Shown: positions 1-9,048 of the stretch, piece by piece
Position numbering within the stretch: the first letter of the stretch is position 1
Layout: every line of letters begins with the position of its first letter
Source: Ralstonia insidiosa
GTDB lineage: Bacteria > Pseudomonadota > Gammaproteobacteria > Burkholderiales > Burkholderiaceae
DNA: 64,000 bases
Reading direction: 5' to 3'
Assembly: GCF_008801405.1 (NCBI RefSeq)
Contig: NZ_VZPV01000001.1
Span: 3,348,001-3,412,000 of the forward strand
Translations under genes and position numbers: made by a program
The notes under the pieces: model-generated
Seen by the model: only the letters and a program-made list of their open reading frames with translations
The model's database searches: none
What the model was told of the DNA's origin: nothing

Positions 1-224
1 TCATCATGATCCGCCCGCAAATGAAGCGCCAGAAAGAAACCAAGGCCATGCTCGAAGCCCTGGCCAAGGGCGACGAAGTCGTCACCGCCGGCGGCATCCT
101 GGGCAAGGTTGCCAAGGTGACCGAGCAATTCGTGGTGGTTGAAATCGCCGCCAACACTGAAATCACCGTCCAGAAGAGCGCTGTAACGACCGTGCTGCCC
201 AAGGGCACGCTCAAAGCGCTGTAA
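1..224 (+). CDS. yajC: YajC, Sec translocon accessory subunit (5' end cut by window)
   Basis: YajC is a small single-span inner-membrane protein that associates with SecD and SecF and supports Sec-dependent export. Only the cytoplasmic part is visible. The frame is open from the first bases, so the start and the membrane helix lie upstream, and the first ATG at position 6 is internal. The motif IRPQMKRQKE, followed by a short beta-rich domain containing GDEVVTAGGILGKV, is characteristic of the family. The gene lies 121 bases upstream of secD in the usual yajC-secD-secF order, which makes the assignment firm. Confidence 0.93.
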   Translation, partial: IMIRPQMKRQKETKAMLEALAKGDEVVTAGGILGKVAKVTEQFVVVEIAANTEITVQKSAVTTVLPKGTLKAL

Positions 225-345
225 TCCGGTTTGACCGGCGCCCGAACGTTGTACGCGGGCGCCGGAACCCCTGGCAGCGCCTATTCTAAGAATCCGCGCC
301 CACGCCCGCATCGCTGACGGGCCGCCTCACCGCCATCCAAGCAAG

Positions 346-2238
346 ATGAATCGCTATCCGCTCTGGAAATACCTTGTGATCCTGGTGGCGCTTGCCATCG
401 GGTTCCTCTATACGCTGCCGAATTTCTTCGGTGAGGCGCCTGCCGTGCAGGTGTCTTCGGGCAAGGCCACCGTCAAGGTCGACCTGAACGTGCAAAAGCA
501 GGTCGAGAGCCTGCTCGCTGCGGCCAACATCCAGCCCAACGGCGTGTTCTTCGACAACAACGGCACCTCGGCCAGCGTGCGTGTGCGCTTTGCCGACACC
601 GACACGCAGCTCAAGGCCAAGGACATCCTGTCCCACGGCCTGAACACCGACCAGACCGATCCGACCTACATCGTCGCGCTGAACCTGCTGTCGGGCTCGC
701 CGCGCTGGCTGACCTCCATCCACGCCCTGCCCATGTTCCTGGGTCTGGACTTGCGTGGCGGCGTGCACTTCCTGCTGCAGGTCGACATGAACGGTGCAAT
801 CACCAAGAAGCTCGACTCGCTGGCGGGCGACATCCGCACGCAACTGCGCGACAAGAGCATCCGCCACAACGGCATCGACCGCAGCGGCAACACCATCACC
901 ATCAAGTTCAGCAACGCCGACGACGCCGACCGCGCCCGTGGCGTACTGGCAGATTCCACCCGTGAACTGGCCTACAGCGTCGACAAGACCGCTGACGGCG
1001 CCACGCTCACCGGCACCTTCACCGCAGCCGCGATGAAGGAAGTGCAAGACAACGCCGTCAAGCAGAACGTCGTGACGCTGCACAACCGCGTGAACGAACT
1101 GGGCGTGGCCGAGCCGGTGATCCAGCAACAGGGCCCGGACCGCATCGTCGTGCAGCTGCCCGGCGTGCAGGACACTGCCAAGGCCAAGGACATCATCGGC
1201 CGGACCGCCACGCTGGAAGCCCGCCTGGCCGACCCGAACGCGCCGCTGGTGCCGCGTGCCGGCGACCCGGTGCCGCTGGGCGACGAGCTCTTCACGCAAG
1301 GCCGCAGCGCCCCGGTGCTGCTGCAGAAGCAGGTGATCTTCACGGGTGACCGCATCACCAGCGCGTCGGCCGGCTTTGACCAGAACCACAACGCCTCGGT
1401 CGACATCACGCTAGACGGCCAGGGCGGCCGCATGCTGCGCGATGTCTCGCGCGACAACATCGGCAAGCGCATGGGCATCGTCCTGTTCGAAAAGGGCAAG
1501 GGCGAAGTGCTGACGGTGGCCACCATCCAGTCCGAACTGGGCTCGCGTTTCCAGATCACCGGCATGGGCTCGACGGAAGCGTCGGCTGACCTGGCGCTGC
1601 TGCTGCGCGCAGGCTCGCTGGCGGCGCCGATGGAGATCATCGAAGAGCGCACCATCGGCCCGTCGCTGGGTGCCGACAACATCCGCAAGGGCTTCGACTC
1701 GGCGCTGTACGGATTCCTCGCCGTGTCGGTGTTCATGGTCCTGTACTACATGCTGTTCGGCGTGTTTTCGGTGGTGGCGCTGGGCGTGAACGTGTTCTTG
1801 CTGATCGCCGTGCTGTCGATGCTGCAGGCCACCCTCACGCTGCCGGGCATTGCCGCTATTGCGCTGGCACTCGGTATGGCCATCGACGCGAACGTGCTGA
1901 TCAACGAACGTATCCGTGAAGAGCTGCGCAACGGCGCCTCGGCCCAGATGGCGATTGCCGCGGGCTTCGAGCGTGCGTGGGCCACCATCGTGGACTCGAA
2001 CGTCACCACGCTCATCGCAGGTCTGGCGCTGATCGCCTTCGGCTCTGGTCCGGTGAAGGGCTTTGCCGTGGTGCACTGCCTGGGCATTCTGACGTCGATG
2101 TTCTCGGCGGTGTTCTTCAACCGCGCCCTGGTCAACCTCTGGTACGGCCGCCGCAAGAAGCTGCAAGGTCTGGCAATCGGTCAGATCTGGAAGCCGGGCA
2201 ATACCGCCCCCAACGCCCAGCCGCCGGCGAAGCAGTAA
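346..2238 (+). CDS. secD: SecD, protein translocase subunit
   Basis: SecD is an RND-like inner-membrane protein that, with SecF, uses the proton gradient to pull secreted proteins through SecYEG on the periplasmic side. The 630-residue product matches the family length. It has an N-terminal membrane helix (about residues 8-25), a large periplasmic region containing the LGLDLRGGVHFLLQV motif near residue 131, and a C-terminal membrane block from about residue 450 with the conserved GMAIDANVLINERIREE segment. It sits between yajC and secF, very probably in one transcript, with 76 bases before secF. Confidence 0.97.
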   Translation: MNRYPLWKYLVILVALAIGFLYTLPNFFGEAPAVQVSSGKATVKVDLNVQKQVESLLAAANIQPNGVFFDNNGTSASVRVRFADTDTQLKAKDILSHGLNTDQTDPTYIVALNLLSGSPRWLTSIHALPMFLGLDLRGGVHFLLQVDMNGAITKKLDSLAGDIRTQLRDKSIRHNGIDRSGNTITIKFSNADDADRARGVLADSTRELAYSVDKTADGATLTGTFTAAAMKEVQDNAVKQNVVTLHNRVNELGVAEPVIQQQGPDRIVVQLPGVQDTAKAKDIIGRTATLEARLADPNAPLVPRAGDPVPLGDELFTQGRSAPVLLQKQVIFTGDRITSASAGFDQNHNASVDITLDGQGGRMLRDVSRDNIGKRMGIVLFEKGKGEVLTVATIQSELGSRFQITGMGSTEASADLALLLRAGSLAAPMEIIEERTIGPSLGADNIRKGFDSALYGFLAVSVFMVLYYMLFGVFSVVALGVNVFLLIAVLSMLQATLTLPGIAAIALALGMAIDANVLINERIREELRNGASAQMAIAAGFERAWATIVDSNVTTLIAGLALIAFGSGPVKGFAVVHCLGILTSMFSAVFFNRALVNLWYGRRKKLQGLAIGQIWKPGNTAPNAQPPAKQ

Positions 2239-2314
2239 GGCACATCACCCACAGACATCTTGCATAACCGGCACCGGCTAGCGCTTTCGCAGCCGGTGCC
2301 ACAAAGGGCAGACC

Positions 2315-3286
2315 ATGGAGTTTTTCCGCATCCGCCGCGATATTCCATTCATGAAGCACGCGTTGGTTCTCAACGCCGTGTCGTTCATCACGTTTATCGC
2401 CGCTGTCTTCTTCCTGTTCCACAAGGGGCTGCACCTGTCGGTGGAATTCACCGGCGGTACGGTGATGGAAGTCGCCTACACCCAGGCCGCTGATCTGCCG
2501 AAGGTCCGCGCCGACGTCGAGAAGCTCGGCTATGCCGACGCCCAGGTGCAGAACTTCGGCACCTCGCGCGACGTGATGATCCGCCTGCCGCTCAAGAACG
2601 GCCCGGATGGCAAGCCCATCGCCTCGGCCGTGCAGAGCCAGCAGGTCATGACGGCCCTGAACGCCACCAGCCCCGACGCCACGCTGCAGCGCGTTGAATT
2701 TGTCGGCCCGCAGGTCGGCAAGGAACTCGCCACCGACGGCCTGCTGGCGCTGCTGTTCGTGGTGATCGGCATCGTCATCTACCTGTCGATCCGCTTCGAG
2801 TGGAAGTTTGCAGTGGCGGGCATCATCGCCAACCTGCACGACGTGGTCATCATCCTGGGCTTCTTCGCGTTCTTCCAGTGGGAGTTCTCGCTGTCGGTGC
2901 TGGCCGGTATCCTGGCGGTGCTGGGCTACTCGGTGAACGAGTCGGTCGTGATCTTTGACCGGATCCGCGAGGCGTTCCGCAAGTACCGCAAGATGAACAC
3001 GCACGAGGTGATCGACCACGCGATTACCAGCACCATCTCGCGCACGATCATCACCCACGGCTCGACCGAAATGATGGTGCTGTCGATGCTGGTGTTCGGT
3101 GGCCCGACGCTGCACTACTTCGCCCTGGCGCTGACCATCGGTATCTTGTTCGGTATCTATTCGTCGGTGTTCGTGGCGGCCGCGCTGTGCATGTGGCTGG
3201 GCGTCAAGCGTGAAGACCTGGTCAAGGCCGACAAGAAGGCCGGCGGCCCCAAGGAAGACGATCCAAACTTCGGCGCGCAGGTCTGA
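2315..3286 (+). CDS. secF: SecF, protein translocase subunit
   Basis: SecF partners SecD in proton-driven protein export. The 323-residue product has one N-terminal membrane helix (about residues 18-40), a periplasmic domain opening with the VEFTGGTVMEV motif, and a C-terminal multi-span region with the family signature GYSVNESVVIFDRIRE. The C-terminal tail is short and polar (KADKKAGGPKEDD). A strong hairpin terminator follows 27 bases downstream, closing the yajC-secD-secF unit. Confidence 0.97.
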   Translation: MEFFRIRRDIPFMKHALVLNAVSFITFIAAVFFLFHKGLHLSVEFTGGTVMEVAYTQAADLPKVRADVEKLGYADAQVQNFGTSRDVMIRLPLKNGPDGKPIASAVQSQQVMTALNATSPDATLQRVEFVGPQVGKELATDGLLALLFVVIGIVIYLSIRFEWKFAVAGIIANLHDVVIILGFFAFFQWEFSLSVLAGILAVLGYSVNESVVIFDRIREAFRKYRKMNTHEVIDHAITSTISRTIITHGSTEMMVLSMLVFGGPTLHYFALALTIGILFGIYSSVFVAAALCMWLGVKREDLVKADKKAGGPKEDDPNFGAQV

Positions 3287-3313
3287 GCACCTCGCCAGCC
3301 GTTCAGGCAGCAA

Positions 3314-3345
3314 GAAAAAGCCCCGCAATCGCGGGGCTTTTTCTT
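3314..3345 (+). terminator. Rho-independent terminator after secF
   Basis: A perfect 13-bp inverted repeat (arms 3314-3326 and 3331-3343, loop AATC) carries a CCCCGC/GCGGGG core flanked by an A run and a T run. It lies 27 bases after the secF stop. The A/T flanks would let it work on both strands. Confidence 0.9.
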
Positions 3346-3346
3346 T

Positions 3347-3658
3347 GGTAGCTCCGCCGACGCCGCTCTGGCAACTCGGCGCCACATCGCACCTCCATAT
3401 CGGACTTTTCCGATTTCGGAAGTCGAGGCGATCCCGCACAGTCTCGGGTAGACGCGCTCCATACGTGCCACGGCCGATTCGAGCGGCACCTCCGCATGGC
3501 GGATCGGACACCCAAAAGCGCAACACCCTACCGAACCCAGCCTGTCGCTCCCGCCGCCCTCCCTGCTCTCACAGCACGCCAATGCGGCGCGTCCCATTCG
3601 GCAATGGCTTTCCCCGCAGTCGGGAAAGTCGCGGCAGATTTCGACAAAGGACAGGCCG
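3347..3658. other. Intergenic stretch upstream of the dehydrogenase operon
   Basis: About 310 bases between the secF terminator and the cytochrome c gene. I see no convincing coding frame. Two short overlapping inverted repeats occur near 3400-3422 (TCGGA...TCCGA and CCGATTTCGG), which could be an operator. A purine-rich AAAGGA near 3646 fits a ribosome binding site for a TTG start at 3659. No good -10/-35 pair was found. Confidence 0.4.
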
Positions 3659-3686
3659 TTGAGAACCCTACTCCCCCGCAATACTC
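3659..3686 (+). other. Out-of-frame signal-peptide start of the cytochrome c gene
   Basis: A TTG at 3659, preceded by AAAGGA, opens a frame reading MRTLLP. It leaves the cytochrome frame at a run of five C's (3673-3677). With four C's the reading becomes MRTLLPAILVLLSTIGIARA followed by SQPEPD, a textbook Sec signal peptide with an A-R-A cleavage site joined to the mature cytochrome. As written, the coding frame is offset by one base, by mutation or sequencing error. Confidence 0.65.
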
Positions 3687-4916
3687 GTGCTGTTGAGCAC
3701 CATCGGCATCGCCAGAGCCAGTCAACCCGAGCCCGATCAAATGCTGATCGAGCGCGGGCGCTACCTCGCTCAGGCGGGCGACTGCGTTGCCTGCCACACC
3801 TCCACGGCAAAGGGTGCAGCACCCTTTGCGGGCGGCTTGAAGATGGCCGTGCCCATGCTGGGCTCCATCTTCGCCACCAACATCACGCCAGACCCGGAAA
3901 CCGGCATCGGCCGCTATACCGTGCAGGATTTCGCGCGCGCCGTGCGTGAGGGGGTCGCCAAAGATGGGCACAACCTCTATCCGGCCATGCCGTATCCGTC
4001 GTACAGCAAGGTCTCGGACGAAGATATCTCGGCCCTGTACGCGTACTTCATGCATGGCGTGAAGCCCGTCAAGCAGGCCAATCTCGCGCCCGAGATTCCC
4101 AAGCTGCTGCAGATGCGCTGGCCGCTCAAGCTGTGGAACCTGGTGTTTCTCGATACCGAGCGCTTCAAGCCCATTCCCGAAAATAGCGTCGAGTGGAACC
4201 GTGGAGCCTACCTGGTGCAGGGCCTGGGCCATTGCGGCACCTGCCACACGCCACGCGGTATCGGCCTGCAGGAAAAAGCGCTCGATCAGCGTGGCAGCGC
4301 CTACCTGTCTGGCGCGGAGCTGGGCGGCTGGTTCGCATCCAACCTGACGTCCAACCCCATCACGGGCATCGGCACGTGGAGTGCCCAGGACATCGTGGAT
4401 TTCCTGAAGACCGGTGCCAACTCGCACGCCACCGCATTCGGGCCGATGACCGAGGTCATCAACAACAGCGCGCAGTGGATGACCGACCAGGATCTGGCCG
4501 CCATGGCGGTCTACCTGAAATCCCTGGCCGCCGCAGGCACGCCAATCCCGCAGCATGGCCCCGTCGACCCGAAGGTGATGGCGCACGGCGCGCAGGTGTA
4601 TCAGAACTACTGCGTGTCCTGCCATCTGCCCAACGGCAAGGGCACCGCGCCGTGGCTGTCACCGCTTGCGGGCAACCCCAACGTGCTGGAAGGCAATCCG
4701 GTCTCCCTTATCAACGTCACCCTGAACGGCACGGAAGCGCTGGTGATTGACGGTGTTCCCGCGCCCTATCCGATGCCCGCGCATCGTCTTGCGCTTACCG
4801 ACGCCCAGATTGCCGACGCGCTGACCTTCACGCGCAATAGCTGGGGCAATCAGGCACCCGCCGTCACCGCCCGCGACGTCAAGACGCTGCGCGAGCAAAC
4901 CGGACACGACAAATGA
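3687..4916 (+). CDS. Periplasmic triheme cytochrome c, electron-acceptor subunit of a molybdenum hydroxylase
   Basis: This subunit takes electrons from the adjacent molybdenum/iron-sulfur enzyme and passes them to the respiratory chain. Three CxxCH haem sites are visible, at about residues 33-37 (CVACH), 182-186 (CGTCH) and 308-312 (CVSCH), as in the cytochrome subunits of alcohol, gluconate and aldehyde dehydrogenases. The only start usable in this frame is GTG at 3687, which leaves a truncated signal peptide. The natural start is probably TTG at 3659, reached only if one C is removed from the C run at 3673-3677. The stop overlaps the next start (ATGA). As written, export may be impaired. 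The substrate cannot be read from sequence. Confidence 0.85.
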   Translation: MLLSTIGIARASQPEPDQMLIERGRYLAQAGDCVACHTSTAKGAAPFAGGLKMAVPMLGSIFATNITPDPETGIGRYTVQDFARAVREGVAKDGHNLYPAMPYPSYSKVSDEDISALYAYFMHGVKPVKQANLAPEIPKLLQMRWPLKLWNLVFLDTERFKPIPENSVEWNRGAYLVQGLGHCGTCHTPRGIGLQEKALDQRGSAYLSGAELGGWFASNLTSNPITGIGTWSAQDIVDFLKTGANSHATAFGPMTEVINNSAQWMTDQDLAAMAVYLKSLAAAGTPIPQHGPVDPKVMAHGAQVYQNYCVSCHLPNGKGTAPWLSPLAGNPNVLEGNPVSLINVTLNGTEALVIDGVPAPYPMPAHRLALTDAQIADALTFTRNSWGNQAPAVTARDVKTLREQTGHDK

Positions 4917-5386
4917 CCACCCCTACCTCGACCCCCATCACCCTGCACGTCAACGGAAAGGTGGTTGACGTCAATGTCTCGCCCGAGATGCCGCTGCTGT
5001 ATGCGCTGCGCAATGATCTCTCGCTCAAGGGGCCACGCTTCGGCTGCGGACTCGGCCAATGCGGTGCCTGCTCCGTGCTGATCGACGGTGTGGTGCAACG
5101 CTCGTGCGTGCTGCCGGTTGGCGCCGCAGCCGGACGCCCCATCACCACACTCGAAGGCATGGGCACGCCAGAGAAACCCGATCCGCTGCAGCAGGCTTTC
5201 ATTGACGAACAAGCGGTGCAATGCGGCTACTGCATCAACGGCATGCTGATCGCCGCGCGCTCGCTGCTCAACACCAACCCGAAGCCGACGGAAGCCCAGG
5301 TCAAGGAAGCCCTGGCCTCCAACCTGTGCCGCTGCGGCACGCACATGCGGATCGTCCGCGCCATCCTCAAAGCCAGCGAGGCCTAA
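4913..5386 (+). CDS. (2Fe-2S)-binding small subunit of a xanthine dehydrogenase-family oxidoreductase (IorA-like)
   Basis: The small iron-sulfur subunit of a molybdenum hydroxylase carries electrons from the molybdopterin site to the cytochrome. The 157-residue protein has an N-terminal plant-type ferredoxin fold with Cys45, Cys50, Cys53 and Cys65, and a C-terminal helical [2Fe-2S] domain with Cys104, Cys107, Cys139 and Cys141, exactly the two-cluster layout of the family. It overlaps the cytochrome stop by 4 bases and its stop abuts the large-subunit ATG, so the three genes are translationally coupled. It has no signal peptide; co-export with the Tat-signal large subunit is the likely route. 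Confidence 0.93.
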   Translation: MTTPTSTPITLHVNGKVVDVNVSPEMPLLYALRNDLSLKGPRFGCGLGQCGACSVLIDGVVQRSCVLPVGAAAGRPITTLEGMGTPEKPDPLQQAFIDEQAVQCGYCINGMLIAARSLLNTNPKPTEAQVKEALASNLCRCGTHMRIVRAILKASEA

Positions 5387-7642
5387 ATGCGCGTCAGTGA
5401 ATCCACTTCGTTCTCCCGCCGGCACTTTCTCAAGCAAGGGGCTGCGCTTGCTGTTGGTTTCTCGTTCTCAGGGCTGGCCATGGCCCGTGCCCTGGGTGAG
5501 ATCACCGAGGAAAGCGCCGCACCACTCGCCAAGGCCAAGTCCCTGGATGCCACGCGCGTCGACGCCTTCCTCGTGCTGGAAGGCGACGGCGCGCTCACGC
5601 TCTATACGGGCAAGGTCAACCTGGGCACCGGCAACACCACCGCGCTCGCACAGATGGTGGCCGAAGAGCTGGAGTTTCCGATCGACGGCGTGCGCGTCGT
5701 GCAGGGCGATACGGCCATGACGGTCGATCAGGGGGCCACCATCGGCTCACTGTCGGTGTCCAATGCAGGCCCGCAGTTGCGCCAGGCTGCTGCCACGGCT
5801 GCAGCGGCCATCCGCGAGGTGGCAGGGCGTGCGTATCGCATGGCGCCCGCCGATGTGCGCCTGGAAAACGGCCTCGCCTTCCGTAGCGCGGCGGACACGC
5901 AGGGCACGCCGTATCACAAGCTACTGGCCGCACACCCGCTGTCACTCAACCTCGACCCCAAGGCGCCGCTCAAGAAGCCGGCGGACTACAAGCTCGTGGG
6001 CAAGCCGATCAAGCGCGACGACGTGCGTACGAAGGTCTTTGCCGACTTCACCTTCATGCAGGACGTGAAGGTCGACGGCATGGTGCACGCACGCGTGATC
6101 CACCCCGATGCCTACGGCGCGCAGTTGGAAACCGTGGACGACACGCACGCCAAGAAGGTGCCGGGCTTCCTGCGCACGGTGCGCGTGGGCAACCTGCTGG
6201 CCGTCATCGCCAGCGACGAATGGGCGGCCATCCGCAGCGCCCGCGCACTGAAGGCCACGTGGTCCGACTGGAAGGGGCTGCCCGCGCAAGCCAAGCTGTA
6301 CGATGCCGTGCGCGCACTGCCGTTGCACGATCAGGGCAAGGTGCTGGAACGCGGCCAGGCGGATGCGCAGATCAGCAAGGGCAAGGCCATTCGCGCCACA
6401 TATGCGTGGCCGTTTCAGACACACGGCTCGATCGGCCCCTCCTGCGCGATTGGTGATTACCGCGATGGCAAGCTGACCGTCTGGTCGGCCACGCAATCAC
6501 CGCATCTGACGCGCGACCAGATCGCCAGGATGCTGAAGATGGACAAGGGCGATGTGCGCCTGATCTACGTAGAAGGCGCCGGCTGCTACGGCCGCAATGG
6601 CCACAAAGACGCCGCGGCGGAAGCCGCCCTGCTCTCCAAGGCCATCGGCCAACCCGTGCGCGTGCAGTGGATGCGTGATGACGAGCACGGCTGGGACCCG
6701 AAAGGCCCGCCGGTCATCTCCGATGTGGCAGGCACACTCGATGACCAGGGTCGCATCCAGGCGTGGCAGTACACGTCGTGGGTGCCGCATCGCGCTTCGG
6801 GCAGCGTCGACGTGCCCTTGCTGGCTGGCGAACTGACCCGCTCCGCGACCTTGGCCGAGCCACCCGACAACCCCGGTGGCATGGAATTCAACATGGTCGC
6901 GCCCTACGAGCTGCCCAACGCCAGCGTCGTGGTCAACCGCTATGCGCGCGCGCCGCTGCGCCCGGCATGGCTGCGTGGCCCAGGCCGGCTCCAGCACACG
7001 TATGCGAACGAGTCGTTCATGGACGAACTGTCGGTGGCCGCCAAGGCCGACCCGATCGAATTCCGGCTGCGCCATCTGTCTGAGCCACGCATCAAGGCAG
7101 TCGTCGACGCGGTGGAAAAGCGCTCCGGATGGGTGCGCCGCCCATTGTTCTCGACCAAGCCCAGCGGCAACATCGCCCGTGGCCGCGGCATGGCCTGCGT
7201 GCGCTACGAGCCGAACAACGCCTACGTGGCTGCGGTTATTGAATTGGAAGTCGATCGCACCACCGGCGTCATTCAGGTCGGCAAGGTGACGGTGGCGCAC
7301 GACTGTGGGCTGGTGGTCAACCCGGATGGCGTACGCAACCAGGTGGAAGGCGAAGTGGTGCAGACCATCAGCCGAACGCTGTTCGAAGAGGTCAACTTCA
7401 CGCAATCGGCCGTGACCAGCCTCGATTGGCTCACGTACCGGTTGCTCAAGTTCCCCGAGCTGCCGGCGCAGGTGGACGTGGTGCTGGTCGACCGGCCGGA
7501 CCAGCCCCCCGTGGGCGCTGGCGAGCCAACCTGCGCAGTCATCCCGTCCGCCATCGCCAGCGCCGTGTATGACGCTGTGGGCGTGCGACCGCGCACCCTG
7601 CCGTTCAACCCCGAGTCGATTCGCGCGCTGTTGAAGGCTTAA
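5387..7642 (+). CDS. Molybdopterin-binding large subunit, aldehyde/isoquinoline oxidoreductase type (IorB-like)
   Basis: The catalytic subunit hydroxylates an aldehyde or N-heterocycle using a molybdopterin cytosine dinucleotide cofactor. The 751-residue protein begins with a twin-arginine signal (SRRHFLK at residues 10-16, then a hydrophobic stretch ending AMARA), so the folded enzyme is exported to the periplasm. The C-terminal VGAGEPTCAV motif contains Glu713, in the position of the catalytic glutamate of this superfamily. Gene order (cytochrome, FeS subunit, Mo subunit) matches membrane-linked aldehyde dehydrogenases. The true substrate is unknown; IorAB annotation is by family only. Confidence 0.9.
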   Translation: MRVSESTSFSRRHFLKQGAALAVGFSFSGLAMARALGEITEESAAPLAKAKSLDATRVDAFLVLEGDGALTLYTGKVNLGTGNTTALAQMVAEELEFPIDGVRVVQGDTAMTVDQGATIGSLSVSNAGPQLRQAAATAAAAIREVAGRAYRMAPADVRLENGLAFRSAADTQGTPYHKLLAAHPLSLNLDPKAPLKKPADYKLVGKPIKRDDVRTKVFADFTFMQDVKVDGMVHARVIHPDAYGAQLETVDDTHAKKVPGFLRTVRVGNLLAVIASDEWAAIRSARALKATWSDWKGLPAQAKLYDAVRALPLHDQGKVLERGQADAQISKGKAIRATYAWPFQTHGSIGPSCAIGDYRDGKLTVWSATQSPHLTRDQIARMLKMDKGDVRLIYVEGAGCYGRNGHKDAAAEAALLSKAIGQPVRVQWMRDDEHGWDPKGPPVISDVAGTLDDQGRIQAWQYTSWVPHRASGSVDVPLLAGELTRSATLAEPPDNPGGMEFNMVAPYELPNASVVVNRYARAPLRPAWLRGPGRLQHTYANESFMDELSVAAKADPIEFRLRHLSEPRIKAVVDAVEKRSGWVRRPLFSTKPSGNIARGRGMACVRYEPNNAYVAAVIELEVDRTTGVIQVGKVTVAHDCGLVVNPDGVRNQVEGEVVQTISRTLFEEVNFTQSAVTSLDWLTYRLLKFPELPAQVDVVLVDRPDQPPVGAGEPTCAVIPSAIASAVYDAVGVRPRTLPFNPESIRALLKA

Positions 7643-7661
7643 CTCGCAGACCGACCATGCA

Positions 7662-7702
7662 AACAAAAACGCCCCGGCCTTGAAAGCCGGGGCGTTTTTG
7701 TT
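7662..7702. terminator. Bidirectional terminator between convergent genes
   Basis: A 17-bp perfect inverted repeat (7662-7678 and 7686-7702) with a GCCCCGGC core, an A run on one side and a T run on the other. It lies between the plus-strand dehydrogenase operon and the minus-strand yceI genes, and should stop both. Confidence 0.9.
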
Positions 7703-7716
7703 GCTGCGCGTGGCGC

Positions 7717-8313
7717 TTATTGCTTGGCGACGCTGGTGTCCTGCTTCAGGCCTTCTGCTTGAATCTTCAGCTTGGTTTCCATGTTGAAACCGTACTTCTT
7801 ACCGTAGTCGATACCAAATTCGTCGCGGTTGAACGTGAGTTCGGCGTCGGCGCCGCATACCTCAACCTTCATCATCGGGTGCGGCATGCACTTGAACGCA
7901 TTGATCTTCAGCGTCGCCGGCTTGGTCACGCCGTGCAGCGTGAGCTGGCCCACGGCTTCGGTCGGCACATCACCCTTGAACTTGATGTCGGTGCTCTTGA
8001 AGTTGGCCGTCGGGAACTTGGCCACATCGAACATCTCGGCGCTCTTGGCGTGCTCGTCCATCTTGGGCAGGCCGAAGCTGATGCTGTCGGTCTGCACGGT
8101 CACGTCGATGGAGCCCTTCTTGGCTTCGCGATCCAGCGTAAAGGTGCCGCTGGACTTGTCGAACTTGCCGCGCCACTTCGACAGGCCACCCATGTGATCA
8201 GCTTCAAAGCTCGGGTAGGTGTGGGTCGGGTCCAGTTGGTACGTGGACGGTGCAGCAAAGGCGGCGGTTGCAGCAACGGCCGACAGTGCGGCAACGAGGG
8301 TACGCAATTTCAT
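7717..8313 (-). CDS. YceI-family periplasmic lipid-binding protein
   Basis: YceI proteins are small periplasmic beta-barrels that bind isoprenoid or other lipids; their physiological role is poorly defined. I chose the ATG at 8313 because AGGAG lies just upstream and because the product then begins with a clean signal peptide (MKLRTLVAALSAVAATAAFA, then APSTYQLDPTHT). The mature region contains the YceI hallmarks GKFDKSSGTF, HAKSAEMFDVAKFPTANFKST and LTLHGVTKPA. It is 198 residues, the normal length. A paralogue lies immediately upstream and a cytochrome b561 beyond it, a common pairing for this family. Confidence 0.92.
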   Translation of the reverse strand: MKLRTLVAALSAVAATAAFAAPSTYQLDPTHTYPSFEADHMGGLSKWRGKFDKSSGTFTLDREAKKGSIDVTVQTDSISFGLPKMDEHAKSAEMFDVAKFPTANFKSTDIKFKGDVPTEAVGQLTLHGVTKPATLKINAFKCMPHPMMKVEVCGADAELTFNRDEFGIDYGKKYGFNMETKLKIQAEGLKQDTSVAKQ

Positions 8314-8378
8314 GAGAACTCCTGCGGATAAAAGCGGCACACGAGGGCCGGAAAAAACGGTGAGGTGAGTACTTCCGA

Positions 8379-8960
8379 TTACTTCTTGGCGATGACGATG
8401 CGGAACTTGATCGTCACGTCGTCGGCAACGACCGACGTGTCCTTCCACTCGCCGTCACCAATCTTGAACACGTTGCGCTTGACCGGCAGCGCGCCTTCAA
8501 ACACCTGATTGGCGCCGTCCTGCTTGAAGGTGACCGGGGCCGTGACGTCTTGCGTGACGCCCTTGATGGTCAGCTTGCCGACCACGTCCACCTTGCCATT
8601 GGCGCCCGGCTTGAACGCCGACGACACGAAGGTGGCCTTCGGGTACTGCGCAGCGTTGAACCAGTCCTTCTTCTTCAACTCGTCGTTGTAGTCCTTGCTG
8701 CCCACGTCAACAGAGTTGATGTCGATGTTGACCGTGGCCGTGGACGCTGCCACGTTGGCCGCGTTGTAGTTCACGGCGGCGTCGAACTTGCCGAACTTGA
8801 TATCCATCGGCACGCCGAGTTGCTTGCCGGTGGCCGTCACACTGCTCTTGGCGGCATCCACCTGGGCCATTGCGGACATCGACACCGATACCGCGGCGAT
8901 CGACAGCGCGCCGGCGGCGACCAGGGCAATAGCGCGGGGGCGCACGAAACGTTTCATCAT
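8379..8960 (-). CDS. YceI-family periplasmic protein (second copy)
   Basis: A second YceI-type protein of 193 residues, with an N-terminal signal sequence ending near SMSAMAQ and the family motifs DWFNAAQYPKATFVS and GKLTIKGVTQDVTAPV. AAGGAG lies seven bases before a double ATG; either ATG could start. It lies 65 bases upstream of the first copy and downstream of a cytochrome b561, so the three probably form one minus-strand unit. The two YceI copies are diverged rather than a recent duplication. Confidence 0.92.
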   Translation of the reverse strand: MMKRFVRPRAIALVAAGALSIAAVSVSMSAMAQVDAAKSSVTATGKQLGVPMDIKFGKFDAAVNYNAANVAASTATVNIDINSVDVGSKDYNDELKKKDWFNAAQYPKATFVSSAFKPGANGKVDVVGKLTIKGVTQDVTAPVTFKQDGANQVFEGALPVKRNVFKIGDGEWKDTSVVADDVTIKFRIVIAKK

Positions 8961-9048
8961 CAGACTCCTTCGTTCAGGCCGGATCGTGCCGGCGGTCTTG
9001 GTCAGGATGGGAAGCTATCGCACCGGCACACACCGGTGCGTTTGGAAA

